This document shows, one piece after another, positions 9,146-18,052 of a DNA stretch of 60,893 nucleotides. The translations under genes were made by a program, and so were the position numbers. The number at the start of each line of letters is the position of its first letter. Within the stretch, counting starts at the first letter, position 1. This stretch comes from Clostridiales bacterium. Its GTDB lineage: Bacteria > Bacillota > Clostridia > Lachnospirales > Lachnospiraceae. The stretch spans positions 1-60,893 of the forward strand of contig JAJBTU010000039.1 of NCBI GenBank assembly GCA_020860715.1, read 5' to 3'. The notes beneath the pieces are model-generated. The model was not told the DNA's origin. It saw only the letters and a program-made list of their open reading frames with translations, and searched no databases.

Positions 9146-11653
9146 ATGATGTTAAAAAAGTGCAGAGTTTGGATAACAGTAATGGCAACAGCGTTTTGCC
9201 TGACTTTTGCGTCAGGGGAAAAGAGTGAAGCGGCCGATCAGACCGGAGGCATGTCGGATCTGTTCTATCAGTATATTGGTGAGGTACTGATTCCGGAATA
9301 TGGTCTCTCCGGCAGCGGCCAGACAACACAGATGTCAGCCTTTGAAGAGTATTCCGGTCAATGGCTGCAGAGCGGTATTCTGTCAGCGGTTGTTACGGAT
9401 CTGGACGGAGATGGAAAGGAAGAAGGGCTGGTTTTCCTTCTGGAGGACGAGGGCGAAGACGAACTGGATTTATATGCTCTTGTTTACGAGGAGGAGGACG
9501 GGGAGGTACTGCTTGCGGACAGCCGGTACCTTGACTGTGTTGAACATTCCGACTGGTGGAACTGCGGATGGAATGTCAGCCTGATCGAAAACGAAGGCTC
9601 ATCTCCCTGTATCCTTTTCGAAGACTGTACATGGGGAAATACGTGGTATGCTTTAGAGATCGGCATGAGCGCTTCCTATCTGGTTGAAGAGGAATACGAG
9701 ATATTTGGCTATGACGGGACTTCCTTTGAGGATGTTTACAGCTATGTACAGGGAGGCGCGGCGTCCGGAGGATTTGAATATGAGGAATATGTATATGAAA
9801 ACGGGTCGTTCGTGAGCGAAAGGACGCTGTATTCCAGTATTCCGGATTCCGGATCCAATCCTGTATACAACAGCTATACGGAAGCGATGAATTATGTTGC
9901 GGCTCTCTATGGCCTGACGGTCAATACAGATCTGATTTCAGACAGTGATACCAGCCGGCTCTGGCCTCAGATGTCAGAAAGCATCTTCCTCGACAGCGAG
10001 AATCTGACCCGCGTTTTCCGCTATGCGATTCTTACAGAGGATACGGAGAGCCCTTATACGTATGAGCAGACACTCGTCGATTATACGGATCAGGAATGGA
10101 GCAGCTATTATCAGGGAACAGATGACAATAATGCTGACGGAGAGGAGGAAAATTCCGGCCTGATTGAGTCGTCTGGAAGTGGAGAAGTCAGCGCATCAGA
10201 AGAAGCGCTGCAGACAAAGCTGAATGAACTGATCAGCACCTATGGTATTTTTGAATCCGGACTGAGAGGTACGGTGATGAATTATGATATCCCGTACTGG
10301 CTTCAGACCTCGGGGATCCTCTCCGCGGAGATTCTGGATCTTGACGCGGATGGAACACCGGAACTGCTGGTCTGCAGAACGGATGACTGGATGTTCAATG
10401 GCGACAGCTATTATAAAATACTGACAGAGGTCTATGAGGTGGAAAATGAGACTGTAGTGCTGTCGGACAGTATGTGGTTTGAGCCATATGGTTTCAGCAG
10501 AAACGATGAGACATCCTTTACTCATCAGTATGTGTCACTGATCTGGAAGGAGAGCAGTCAGGTATATGCAACGATCAATTACGTTCAGATGGAGAGCGGA
10601 TATGATCTGGTGTGCGAGTATTATGACCAGGGCATTTTTGCGGATGGCGGGTATGCGGCGACCTGGGTACTGGAATACCAGAACGGAACGCTCCAATATG
10701 TCTGCAGCCTGGAGAACGGCGAAGTGGGAAGCGACGTGGAAACGGGATTTGCCTATGAGTTTGAGGACGGGGTAAATACGAAGACGACGATGTATTATGA
10801 CCCGGAGTGGTGTGATCTCAGCTATTGGGAAGGCTCTTATACCGACCTGCAGGAATGGGACTGGACATCCGGCGTGATAAAGACAGAATTTTTCTCGAAA
10901 TACGGGCTGACGTTTTCTCCGGTCGAAATGGAATTTGACTTTGACTATGACCTTTTTTGCAATTATGATGATTACTATGGATTCACCGGAACAACATCCG
11001 GCGATTCGGAGGCGGAACTGGTATTCACACTGGTCGTAGATTCCGTGGTCGAAGATTATTATTCTGACCATGATCTTGAACTCTTTCTGCTTGAGGAAAC
11101 CCTGACCAGGGGGAATGAACTTACGGGCGAGGACAGCAGTGATACGGCGGATGATTCCGACTATTATATTATCTTTGTCGAGGACTATCTGTACGCATCA
11201 GATCAGACCCAGGTATTTGCGGATATCTATGCGTATGACGCAGACGGAGAATATCTCTGGGATTATGAGACGGATGCTTATGAACCGACGGAACTCAGCC
11301 GTGTTTATGAGATCGGACAGAGAAATGGCTGCTATTATTATGTGGAAGGCGGAACGGTGGTTGCTCTTGATGCGGAGACCGGTGAATTTCTTTGGGAAAA
11401 CAGTGAGTTTGGAGGAAGCGGACAATCGGCGTTTTCAGATGCCGGGATCTGTCTGACAGGGTTTTACGGTCCGGACTTTTTCGCCGTGTCTTATGATGGG
11501 ACGACCCTGTGTGAGATCGACAGCTTTGGCACAGAGTATTATTGGGCGTCCTATATCGATATCGTTGACAATACGGCACTTGTGACGCTGAACGAGGGAG
11601 AACATGAAGCGCAGGTGGATCTGGATACCTGGGAATACACGATCAATTATTAA
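9146..11653 (+). CDS. Large secreted acidic protein with FG-GAP/VCBS-like repeats
   Basis: 835 residues with a classical signal peptide (positively charged MMLKKCR, hydrophobic stretch to about residue 27, cut near SEAADQ). The mature part is strongly acidic and Tyr/Trp rich. Two calcium-loop-like segments, VVTDLDGDGKEEGLVF near residue 85 and ILDLDADGTPELLVC near residue 395, mark a duplicated FG-GAP/VCBS-type module. The C-terminus has a WD/PQQ-propeller-like segment (VVALDAETGEFLWENS). It resembles surface proteins of unknown function in gut Clostridia; no enzymatic motif is recognised. ATG at 9146 or 9149 follows GCAGAGGAG. A second exported protein follows after 33 bases, probably in the same transcript. 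Confidence 0.7.
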   Translation: MMLKKCRVWITVMATAFCLTFASGEKSEAADQTGGMSDLFYQYIGEVLIPEYGLSGSGQTTQMSAFEEYSGQWLQSGILSAVVTDLDGDGKEEGLVFLLEDEGEDELDLYALVYEEEDGEVLLADSRYLDCVEHSDWWNCGWNVSLIENEGSSPCILFEDCTWGNTWYALEIGMSASYLVEEEYEIFGYDGTSFEDVYSYVQGGAASGGFEYEEYVYENGSFVSERTLYSSIPDSGSNPVYNSYTEAMNYVAALYGLTVNTDLISDSDTSRLWPQMSESIFLDSENLTRVFRYAILTEDTESPYTYEQTLVDYTDQEWSSYYQGTDDNNADGEEENSGLIESSGSGEVSASEEALQTKLNELISTYGIFESGLRGTVMNYDIPYWLQTSGILSAEILDLDADGTPELLVCRTDDWMFNGDSYYKILTEVYEVENETVVLSDSMWFEPYGFSRNDETSFTHQYVSLIWKESSQVYATINYVQMESGYDLVCEYYDQGIFADGGYAATWVLEYQNGTLQYVCSLENGEVGSDVETGFAYEFEDGVNTKTTMYYDPEWCDLSYWEGSYTDLQEWDWTSGVIKTEFFSKYGLTFSPVEMEFDFDYDLFCNYDDYYGFTGTTSGDSEAELVFTLVVDSVVEDYYSDHDLELFLLEETLTRGNELTGEDSSDTADDSDYYIIFVEDYLYASDQTQVFADIYAYDADGEYLWDYETDAYEPTELSRVYEIGQRNGCYYYVEGGTVVALDAETGEFLWENSEFGGSGQSAFSDAGICLTGFYGPDFFAVSYDGTTLCEIDSFGTEYYWASYIDIVDNTALVTLNEGEHEAQVDLDTWEYTINY

Positions 11654-11686
11654 TAGTAGGATATTATTTTGAGAAGGAGAGAAGCA

Positions 11687-13015
11687 ATGAAAAGTTTGAA
11701 GAAGATTATGCTGGTGGTTTTTGCCTGCGGATTGCTTGCCGGGGGTACAACTTCTGTTCAGGCATTCAGCGCAGAAGGAATTATTGAAGAGACCGTTCTG
11801 ATTGATGAAAATGATATAAAAATAACGGCTACTGAGCTGACCTATAACGAACATTACGTATCTGTGCATGTCACGATTGAGAATAATAGTGATGAAGACA
11901 TAACCGCCGCATGTAATGAAAACGGGGGAAATTCGGTAAATGGTTACATGACTGATGAAGGGTCTGCCTGGATTGATGTTGCGTCTGGTGAAACAGTCAC
12001 GGAAACAATTGATTTTTACATAGAATACCTTCAGCCGCTTTATGGTATCAGCGAGATTGAGAGTATTGAATTATCTTTTTCTATAAAGAAGGGGGAAAAC
12101 GAATATGTGGATTATCCTCCGGTGAAGATTACTACTCAGTTAGCGGAATCTTTTGATTATGAAACAAATACGTATCGGGAACGCGTCAATTCCGGATATC
12201 TGGAATCATATTATGACGTAACGTTGGCGTATTACGAAGAAGAAGAAATATACAACCAAAACGGGGTGATTATCAGCTCGGAAGCACTATTTCGGTCTTA
12301 TGACGGCGAAGAGGAGGAGTTAGTACTTGAAATAGAAAATACGACTGATCAGCAGATAACATTTCGGATTTATAAGATATATGTGAACGGGCTGCTGATA
12401 AATAAATCCGGGTTATGGAGCTATGATACGATTAACGCCGGTGCACGGCATCTTCTGTCTATCTATGATTTGTTGGAGGATGCGAATGCAGACATATTTG
12501 ACCTTAGTGATTATGGGACTTTGACGTTCGATATTGTGTATGAGGATATGGATTCAAACCCGCTCACGGAGCATCAGTTGGCCAGTATTACCCTTTCTGA
12601 TAATACATCATTCAATACGGAAGGAGAAGAACTTTATAACTCGGATGGTGTTGTGATTATATCAAAAGGATTGTTTGAAGATCCGGATTATGATGAAGAT
12701 TCTGATTATGTTTTCCATTGGATGCTGTTGTTTAAAAATGACAGCGGTCATGCAATTACAGTGGAAGATGAACATAAAACATTTTCTGTTAATGGGATTG
12801 CAGTGGATAACGATTCTGATTATGAGGAAGATATTGCTGATGGAATGTATGGAATTGTGGACATTGGATTGGAACTGGAGGATCTGGAAGAGGCAGGTAT
12901 TTCTGAAATGGAAATAGATGAGATAACGAATGTTGAGATATCTGTCAATATAGTGGATGAGAATTATGAGGATTACAATATTATAGATACAGCAACGCTT
13001 TCACTCTCGTTTTGA
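11687..13015 (+). CDS. Secreted acidic protein, unknown function
   Basis: 442 residues with signal peptide MKSLKKIMLVVFACGLLAGG and cleavage near VQAFSAEG. The mature protein is rich in Glu, Asp, Tyr and Ile and appears to hold three related beta-rich domains: similar phrases recur, such as EEIYNQNGVIISSEALF (~res 185), EELYNSDGVVIISKGLF (~res 310) and ETVLIDENDIKI near the start. The repeats suggest an immunoglobulin-like or similar beta fold. The DNA is clearly more AT-rich than the upstream genes. Start chosen at 11687, preceded by AGAAGGAGAGAAGCA. Confidence 0.65.
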   Translation: MKSLKKIMLVVFACGLLAGGTTSVQAFSAEGIIEETVLIDENDIKITATELTYNEHYVSVHVTIENNSDEDITAACNENGGNSVNGYMTDEGSAWIDVASGETVTETIDFYIEYLQPLYGISEIESIELSFSIKKGENEYVDYPPVKITTQLAESFDYETNTYRERVNSGYLESYYDVTLAYYEEEEIYNQNGVIISSEALFRSYDGEEEELVLEIENTTDQQITFRIYKIYVNGLLINKSGLWSYDTINAGARHLLSIYDLLEDANADIFDLSDYGTLTFDIVYEDMDSNPLTEHQLASITLSDNTSFNTEGEELYNSDGVVIISKGLFEDPDYDEDSDYVFHWMLLFKNDSGHAITVEDEHKTFSVNGIAVDNDSDYEEDIADGMYGIVDIGLELEDLEEAGISEMEIDEITNVEISVNIVDENYEDYNIIDTATLSLSF

Positions 13016-13054
13016 TTTTTTTGAAGACTGATGAAATAAGAATAGTGAGGCTAC

Positions 13055-14338
13055 ATGGAAGAGCACATGAGAACAGATCGATTGTTTTATAAGGACGCAT
13101 ATGTACAGGAATTCACGGCGACAGTCCTGGATTGCCGCGAAGGGGAAAAAGGGTATGAGGTGATTTTATCCGCCACGGCTTTTTACCCGGAGGGCGGAGG
13201 ACAGCCGTATGATACGGGAATCCTGCGGGTGACGGTTGAGGATACCGCTGCGGAAACGCCTCAAGGTGCAGCAGAACGCATAGACCTCAACTCAGCCATA
13301 GACCTGAATTCAGCCGAGACGGTACGTGTCCTCGAAGTGCACGAAAAGAACGGCGAGTTGATCCATTATACAGACGCCGCGCTGCCTGTCGGCATACAGG
13401 TCTGCGGAAAGATTGACTGGGAGCGCCGTTTCGACCTGATGCAGCAGCATTCCGGCGAGCATATTGTGAGCGGACTGGTACATGCGGCCTACGGTTATGA
13501 CAACGTCGGCTTCCACATGGGCAGCGATGTGATCACGATTGATTTCAACGGCAGTCTGGATGAGACAGCTCTGCAGGAGATTGAGGCGAAAGCGAACGAG
13601 GTCATCTGGCAGAATCAGGAGACCAGGATTTTCTATCCTTCTGCAGAAGAACTAAAAACGCTTCCTTACCGCAGCAAAAAAGAACTGGCCGGCGAGGTGC
13701 GGATCGTGGAGTTTCCGGTTAAAAGCAATGGACAATTTCTTCCGTATGCAGATATGTGCGCCTGCTGCGGACTGCACGTAGCACGTGCCGGTGAGATCGG
13801 AATGATCAAGCTGCTGTCCGTGGTGAAATTCCGCGACGGCGTCCGCATCGAGATGATCAGCGGCGTCCGGGTGCTTTCTTACCTGAATATGGTCAATGCG
13901 CAGAATCATCAGATTTCCGTGCTGCTTTCCGCGAAACCGGATCGAACCGCGGAGGCTGTAAATCGAAGCATGGAGGAGAATTTCCGCCTGAAAGGCCGTG
14001 TTCTTGCTCTGGAAGAAAAGCTGTTTGCGCAGGAGGCGGAGCGCCTTGCCGGAACAGGCGACGTGCTCCTGTTTGAAAAAGATATGGATTCGGACAGTGT
14101 GCGCAAACTGGCTGTGGCGGTCATGGAGACCTGCGGCGGCCGCTGCGCGGTGTTTTCGGATAATGGAGACGGGACATACAAATACGCGCTCGGAGAAAAA
14201 GACGGCGATCTGCGTGCGCTGGTGAAGGAAATGAACCAGGCGCTTGACGGCCGCGGCGGCGGCAAGCCGTTTTTCGCGCAGGGGTCCGTGAAAGCGAGGG
14301 GGGACGTAATTCGCAGCTTTTTCAGCAGTATTTTATAA
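13055..14338 (+). CDS. Alanyl-tRNA editing protein (AlaX-L type) with DHHA1 domain
   Basis: A free-standing homologue of the AlaRS editing region, which hydrolyses mischarged Ser- or Gly-tRNA(Ala). The N-terminal part shows FYPEGGGQPYDTG, then the zinc/catalytic HSGEH motif near residue 131 (MQQHSGEHIVSGL) and the CACCGLHVA cysteine-histidine pair near residue 233. A helical linker and a C-terminal DHHA1-like domain follow (ending GGKPFFAQGSVKARGDV). At 427 residues it is the long form. The start at 13055 has GTGAGG upstream; ATG at 13067 is an alternative. A short insertion with a duplicated IDLNSA phrase lies near residue 80. Confidence 0.9.
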   Translation: MEEHMRTDRLFYKDAYVQEFTATVLDCREGEKGYEVILSATAFYPEGGGQPYDTGILRVTVEDTAAETPQGAAERIDLNSAIDLNSAETVRVLEVHEKNGELIHYTDAALPVGIQVCGKIDWERRFDLMQQHSGEHIVSGLVHAAYGYDNVGFHMGSDVITIDFNGSLDETALQEIEAKANEVIWQNQETRIFYPSAEELKTLPYRSKKELAGEVRIVEFPVKSNGQFLPYADMCACCGLHVARAGEIGMIKLLSVVKFRDGVRIEMISGVRVLSYLNMVNAQNHQISVLLSAKPDRTAEAVNRSMEENFRLKGRVLALEEKLFAQEAERLAGTGDVLLFEKDMDSDSVRKLAVAVMETCGGRCAVFSDNGDGTYKYALGEKDGDLRALVKEMNQALDGRGGGKPFFAQGSVKARGDVIRSFFSSIL

Positions 14339-14363
14339 TTAAGAAAATAAGAAGTTCATTATA

Positions 14364-14405
14364 AATATTGTCGCTTCTTTGTATAGAGAAGCGACAATAT
14401 TTTTC
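14364..14405. terminator. Bidirectional rho-independent terminator
   Basis: ATTGTCGCTTCT and AGAAGCGACAAT form a 12-bp stem, extended by A/T pairs, with T-runs on both strands. It separates the convergent editing-protein gene and the Xre regulator. Confidence 0.85.
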
Positions 14406-14424
14406 CTTGTATTAATTTCGGAAT

Positions 14425-14751
14425 TTAGTACTGGGCATCTAAATACCCTTGCATATAAGTTTTTGCAGAGACCTTGCCCTTTTCATTCATTTGCCGGTAC
14501 ATATCAATTATTGCAATTTCCTCATCTGATAGCATACCGTTTGGGACAGACGGCATCCGTTTGTCAGAAACTCCAAGAATATAATCAATACTTGCGTGAA
14601 AAATATCGCGCATTTTCAGCAAGGATTTTACGCTTGGATAGTATTTACCTGTTTCATAGGCACTAATGTTTTCCTGAGAAACCTCTAATTCAATACTCAG
14701 ACGAACCTGAGTCATTTTCTTCTCTTCTCGTAATTCTCGGATTCGATTCAA
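14425..14751 (-). CDS. Xre-family repressor
   Basis: A small DNA-binding protein of ~108 residues. The HTH is clear: KMTQVRLSIELEVSQENISA followed by YETGKYYPSVKSLLKM, then FHASIDYILG, the usual ending of a lambda-repressor-like domain. The TTG at 14751 is preferred as start because AGGAAGG lies 7 bases before it and the HTH begins just after; longer in-frame starts to 14856 add an unrelated stretch. It diverges from the SPFH operon at 15093, and an ACAAG-CTAAA-CTTGT dyad lies just upstream of its start. Confidence 0.8.
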   Translation of the reverse strand: MNRIRELREEKKMTQVRLSIELEVSQENISAYETGKYYPSVKSLLKMRDIFHASIDYILGVSDKRMPSVPNGMLSDEEIAIIDMYRQMNEKGKVSAKTYMQGYLDAQY

Positions 14752-15092
14752 TACGCTCACCTTCCTGTCCTTGATTGTACAAGCTAAACTTGTTCCCAGA
14801 TAGAATATAATATTGTGAAGGATACAATTTATTCTTATAAACCAAGAACTGGTCATAAACCTATGAAAACAACTTTTCCATTTATTTGGACTGGGAAAAG
14901 AGATGACAAATTATAAATATTCAAGATTTTTAGGAAAAAATAATTAAGATGGGAAAAGGGTGACATTTAATAAAAATATGCACAATAAAAAACAAGAATA
15001 ACTTGTATTGGAATAAGCTGATATGGTATAATACCTGAAACCGGGTCGAATAATGTAGAATTTTGGAAATATGTAACGAGGGAGGAAAAGAA
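14752..15092. promoter_or_regulatory. Divergent regulatory region between Xre gene and SPFH operon
   Basis: An AT-rich 340-base gap. It holds the dyad ACAAG-N5-CTTGT at 14779-14793, a plausible Xre operator over the leader of its own gene, and a rightward promoter TTGTAT (15003-15008), 18-base spacer, TATAAT (15027-15032). No gene is seen in it. Confidence 0.55.
15003..15032 (+). promoter_or_regulatory. Promoter of the SPFH/zinc-ribbon operon
   Basis: TTGTAT at 15003, TATAAT at 15027, 18-base spacer; transcription would start about 50 bases before the GAGGGAGG ribosome site of the first gene. Confidence 0.6.
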
Positions 15093-16460
15093 ATGGCGCT
15101 ATTTCAAAGTACGAATGTAAAGGAAAAGAAACATTCGGGAATTATGGGTAATTTTGCAGTTGATGTTATCAAATGGGAACCGGAATCTAATGAGGAAGCA
15201 AGTATTATTGCTCACAAATATGAGTATGAGGATTTTCCAAATGGTTCCTATCTCATTGTGAATCCGTCGCAAATGGCTATTTTCTGCAACAATCTGAATG
15301 CAGGTAATTCTATGTCTCCTGATGAAAGTGGGAATTCTCAGGTATCCGTTTTTATAGGACCATGTAAAATTAAATTGGAGACTGGTGATAGCCGTTTTGC
15401 ACCTTTTCGAAATGTTACACATACTTTGACCGGAGGAGATTCTGCTTTTCACAGTACAGTATACTATGTCAATACTACTTATATGAATGAACTTCCCTGG
15501 GGGACACATTCTCCTCTTGTAGTGCAGGATCCAGAAGAAGAAATTAATGTACATGTGCGCGCGCATGGCTTCTATGGTGTTCATATTGAACAGATTGATA
15601 CTACTGTAGCGGCTTCTCAGGCAAGAAAATTTCTTCAGAAAATTGTCGGGACACGGTCAGACTATACACGTGAAGAGTTGGAAGATTTTATGCGCGCTAA
15701 GATTTTGGAATTTGTACCGGATCTTCTGGCGAAAAGTATTATAGAACAGAATATCGGAGTGCTGAAGATCAGCAGTAAACTATCGCTGTTTTCGGAAACG
15801 ATACATGCCAAACTGTTTGATCATTTTGATGAATTTGGGCTGACGCTGGATAATTTTTCATTCCATAGTATCAATGTGCCGGATGAAGACCTTAGGGAAC
15901 TTAATGAAATGAAAATTAAGCGGAAAAGGGCACAGCTTGAAGCAGAAGGCAATGCGAGAAAAATGGACATTGAGTCTGCAGCTATGGCGAGAAAACGTGA
16001 GAGGGAAGGCTACACTTACCAGCAGGAACATGCTTTTGATGTTTTGGGAACTGCTGCAGCGAATGAGGGAACGTCATCTACTTTTATGGGAGCCGGGATG
16101 GGACTTGGCATGGGAGTCGGGATTGGCGGAGCGGTTGGCAGTGGGATGAGTACCATGGCGAACCAGACGATTGGAAACATAAATATGAATCCTTCAAACG
16201 TGAATCAGACTGCAGGTGAAACAAATGAGAACGTATGTCCTGTATGTGGCAAGAGAAATTCGGCACAGGCTAAATTCTGCTTTGAATGTGGCTCAAAGTT
16301 GGATAAAGAAGAAAAATGCCCGGAATGTGGAGGTGTTCTTATTAAAGGAGCAAAGTTTTGCCCGAATTGTGGGAAAAAACTTTCTTCAAAATGTCCGGGA
16401 TGTGGTGCGGATCTTACTCCCGGATCGAAATTCTGCCCGGAATGTGGGACAAGAATATAG
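15093..16460 (+). CDS. SPFH-domain protein with C-terminal zinc ribbons (YdjI/virion-core-like)
   Basis: 455 residues. Residues ~30-290 match the SPFH/Band-7 family of the 'virion core protein-like' branch, including YYVNTTYMNELPWGT and VRAHGFYGVHI, with a helical region (residues ~265-310) rich in Lys/Arg/Glu as in SPFH scaffolds. A Gly/Met-rich hydrophobic stretch follows (GAGMGLGMGVGIGGAVG). The C-terminus has three zinc-ribbon pairs: CPVCGKRN...CFECG, CPECGG...CPNCG and CPGCGAD...CPECG. Such proteins oligomerise on membranes and are often found with PspA-like or other zinc-ribbon partners. GAGGAAAAGAA precedes the ATG at 15093. First gene of a five-gene AT-rich operon. Confidence 0.85.
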   Translation: MALFQSTNVKEKKHSGIMGNFAVDVIKWEPESNEEASIIAHKYEYEDFPNGSYLIVNPSQMAIFCNNLNAGNSMSPDESGNSQVSVFIGPCKIKLETGDSRFAPFRNVTHTLTGGDSAFHSTVYYVNTTYMNELPWGTHSPLVVQDPEEEINVHVRAHGFYGVHIEQIDTTVAASQARKFLQKIVGTRSDYTREELEDFMRAKILEFVPDLLAKSIIEQNIGVLKISSKLSLFSETIHAKLFDHFDEFGLTLDNFSFHSINVPDEDLRELNEMKIKRKRAQLEAEGNARKMDIESAAMARKREREGYTYQQEHAFDVLGTAAANEGTSSTFMGAGMGLGMGVGIGGAVGSGMSTMANQTIGNINMNPSNVNQTAGETNENVCPVCGKRNSAQAKFCFECGSKLDKEEKCPECGGVLIKGAKFCPNCGKKLSSKCPGCGADLTPGSKFCPECGTRI

Positions 16461-16475
16461 AAAGGTGGCATTAAA

Positions 16476-17183
16476 ATGAAGAAAAAAATAAATGTGTTTT
16501 CAATAGCACAGACGCTGGTTTTCGTGGCTTGGGTCATTGTAATTTTTTTGATGGTTAACTTTAAAAAAGAAGCGTTTTATATATGGCCGGGAATTCTATG
16601 TACATTGTTGGCGTATGGGGTTGCTCTGGCTTCTCTGATGTTGTTAGGGGAAGAACAAAAACGCATGAAGGAAGAAGTTAATTTGCTGATTGCGTATTTG
16701 GTCATTTATTTTTCCGAGATTTATTTTGGACTGGTCATCATCATCAATACGTTTTTTATCGCATTGGTCAGAAGTGGGAAAAACCGAATTCAGATAGCGG
16801 CGAATGTAGTCCTTTTGGTAGTGTTTTTGATCCTGCGGATTTTTGCGGAAAGCTATATCAGGAGTGTAAGAGTAAAAACAGAATGTGTGGGACAAAAGGT
16901 AAATCGGACGAATATGATATCCAAACAAGTAGCAATTGCTGTATCATTTTGTACAGATGCAGAGGTGAAAAAACGTTTGCTTCAATTGAAAGAAAGTATT
17001 GATATGGGAGAAGGAATGGCCTCACAGGATGCAACGCCGGCGGAGGAGGTATTTTTAAACAGGATATATCAGATTCAGGATTTGTTGAATCAGGGAGTGG
17101 ACAAAGCGTCCGTATTGGAGCAGATAGACGAGGCGGAGAAAATCTGGAAAAGACGGGCTGTGATGGTTACAGCTGTCAGATAA
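16476..17183 (+). CDS. Integral membrane protein, unknown function
   Basis: 235 residues with four hydrophobic segments within residues ~8-130 (for example TLVFVAWVIVIFLMV and VVLLVVFLILRIFA) and a ~100-residue charged C-terminal part that is probably cytoplasmic and helical (RLLQLKESIDMG, later EEVFLNRIYQIQDLLNQG). Not recognised as a known family. It starts 15 bases after the SPFH gene with AAAGGTGG upstream, so co-expression with it is very likely. Confidence 0.65.
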   Translation: MKKKINVFSIAQTLVFVAWVIVIFLMVNFKKEAFYIWPGILCTLLAYGVALASLMLLGEEQKRMKEEVNLLIAYLVIYFSEIYFGLVIIINTFFIALVRSGKNRIQIAANVVLLVVFLILRIFAESYIRSVRVKTECVGQKVNRTNMISKQVAIAVSFCTDAEVKKRLLQLKESIDMGEGMASQDATPAEEVFLNRIYQIQDLLNQGVDKASVLEQIDEAEKIWKRRAVMVTAVR

Positions 17184-17202
17184 AAGAAAGGCTGGCATCC
17201 TT

Positions 17203-18009
17203 ATGGATATGACAAATTTACAGTGCCATGGCTGTGGCAGTGGAAATGTGACATTTGACCCGAAAAGAAGGGTTCTTAAATGTAATCAGTGTGGAAAGGA
17301 GGAGTATTATTCCAGGGCGACGCTGAATTCCAGCGGCACGGTTTTATTCAGCAAACAGAACGCAATAAAATTCTTCATGGAAGGAAAGATTGAAAATGCG
17401 CAGCATTACTCTATGGATATTTTGAATGTTTCTAAAGATAATGCGCCTGCATTATATATAATTGCTTACTATGATGAATTTAATATGAAAAGAGATGGAG
17501 CGCTGAAAGAATTTTTTAAGACGATCCGTGATATTGCGTTGGAGTATGATGAAGTTCGGGATCTAATGCAACTGTTTAAGGCATCCAGTTACAATTTGAT
17601 GGATTTCGAGTTTGATCTTTTGACTTTGCTTGCCCTTAATATGCAGTCGGATGAGGATATTCCGGAATTAGAAGCATTTGTTGATCAGGTCTGCCCTGCT
17701 TTCATTGGGAAAAGAAGTACAATTACTTATTTAAAACCGGAGAATGCAGAGATTTATCAGGAACTGGCAGAACATTGCAATATACCAAAGACCTGCTTTG
17801 CACTGTTAAAATCAATACAGACTAATCCGGATTCGCCTTTCGTTTCAAACACGTTTTACCTGAAATCCCGTTGCAGGTATTTTTATGAGCAATATGCCGA
17901 GCCGATCGGGAAAATTGTGTATGGTATGAAAGAGAATGAAATGAAGAAGAAATTCATTGCTTATTATGAAAAACTGAAGGCACAGTTTGACCGGAATTTA
18001 TCATCGTAA
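17203..18009 (+). CDS. Zinc-ribbon protein with helical repeat-like body
   Basis: 268 residues. The N-terminus has a TFIIB-like zinc ribbon, CHGCGSGNVTF...CNQCGKEE (Cys near residues 8, 11, 28, 31). The rest is mostly alpha-helical with a TPR-like phrase (KFFMEGKIENAQHYSMDIL, then NAPALYIIAYYDEF). No catalytic motif is seen. It lies inside the SPFH operon; shared zinc-ribbon architecture with the first gene suggests the proteins form one complex, which is inference. Confidence 0.65.
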   Translation: MDMTNLQCHGCGSGNVTFDPKRRVLKCNQCGKEEYYSRATLNSSGTVLFSKQNAIKFFMEGKIENAQHYSMDILNVSKDNAPALYIIAYYDEFNMKRDGALKEFFKTIRDIALEYDEVRDLMQLFKASSYNLMDFEFDLLTLLALNMQSDEDIPELEAFVDQVCPAFIGKRSTITYLKPENAEIYQELAEHCNIPKTCFALLKSIQTNPDSPFVSNTFYLKSRCRYFYEQYAEPIGKIVYGMKENEMKKKFIAYYEKLKAQFDRNLSS

Positions 18010-18052
18010 GTATGAATGGGCAATTATTTTTTACAGGAGGGAGAAGAAAACA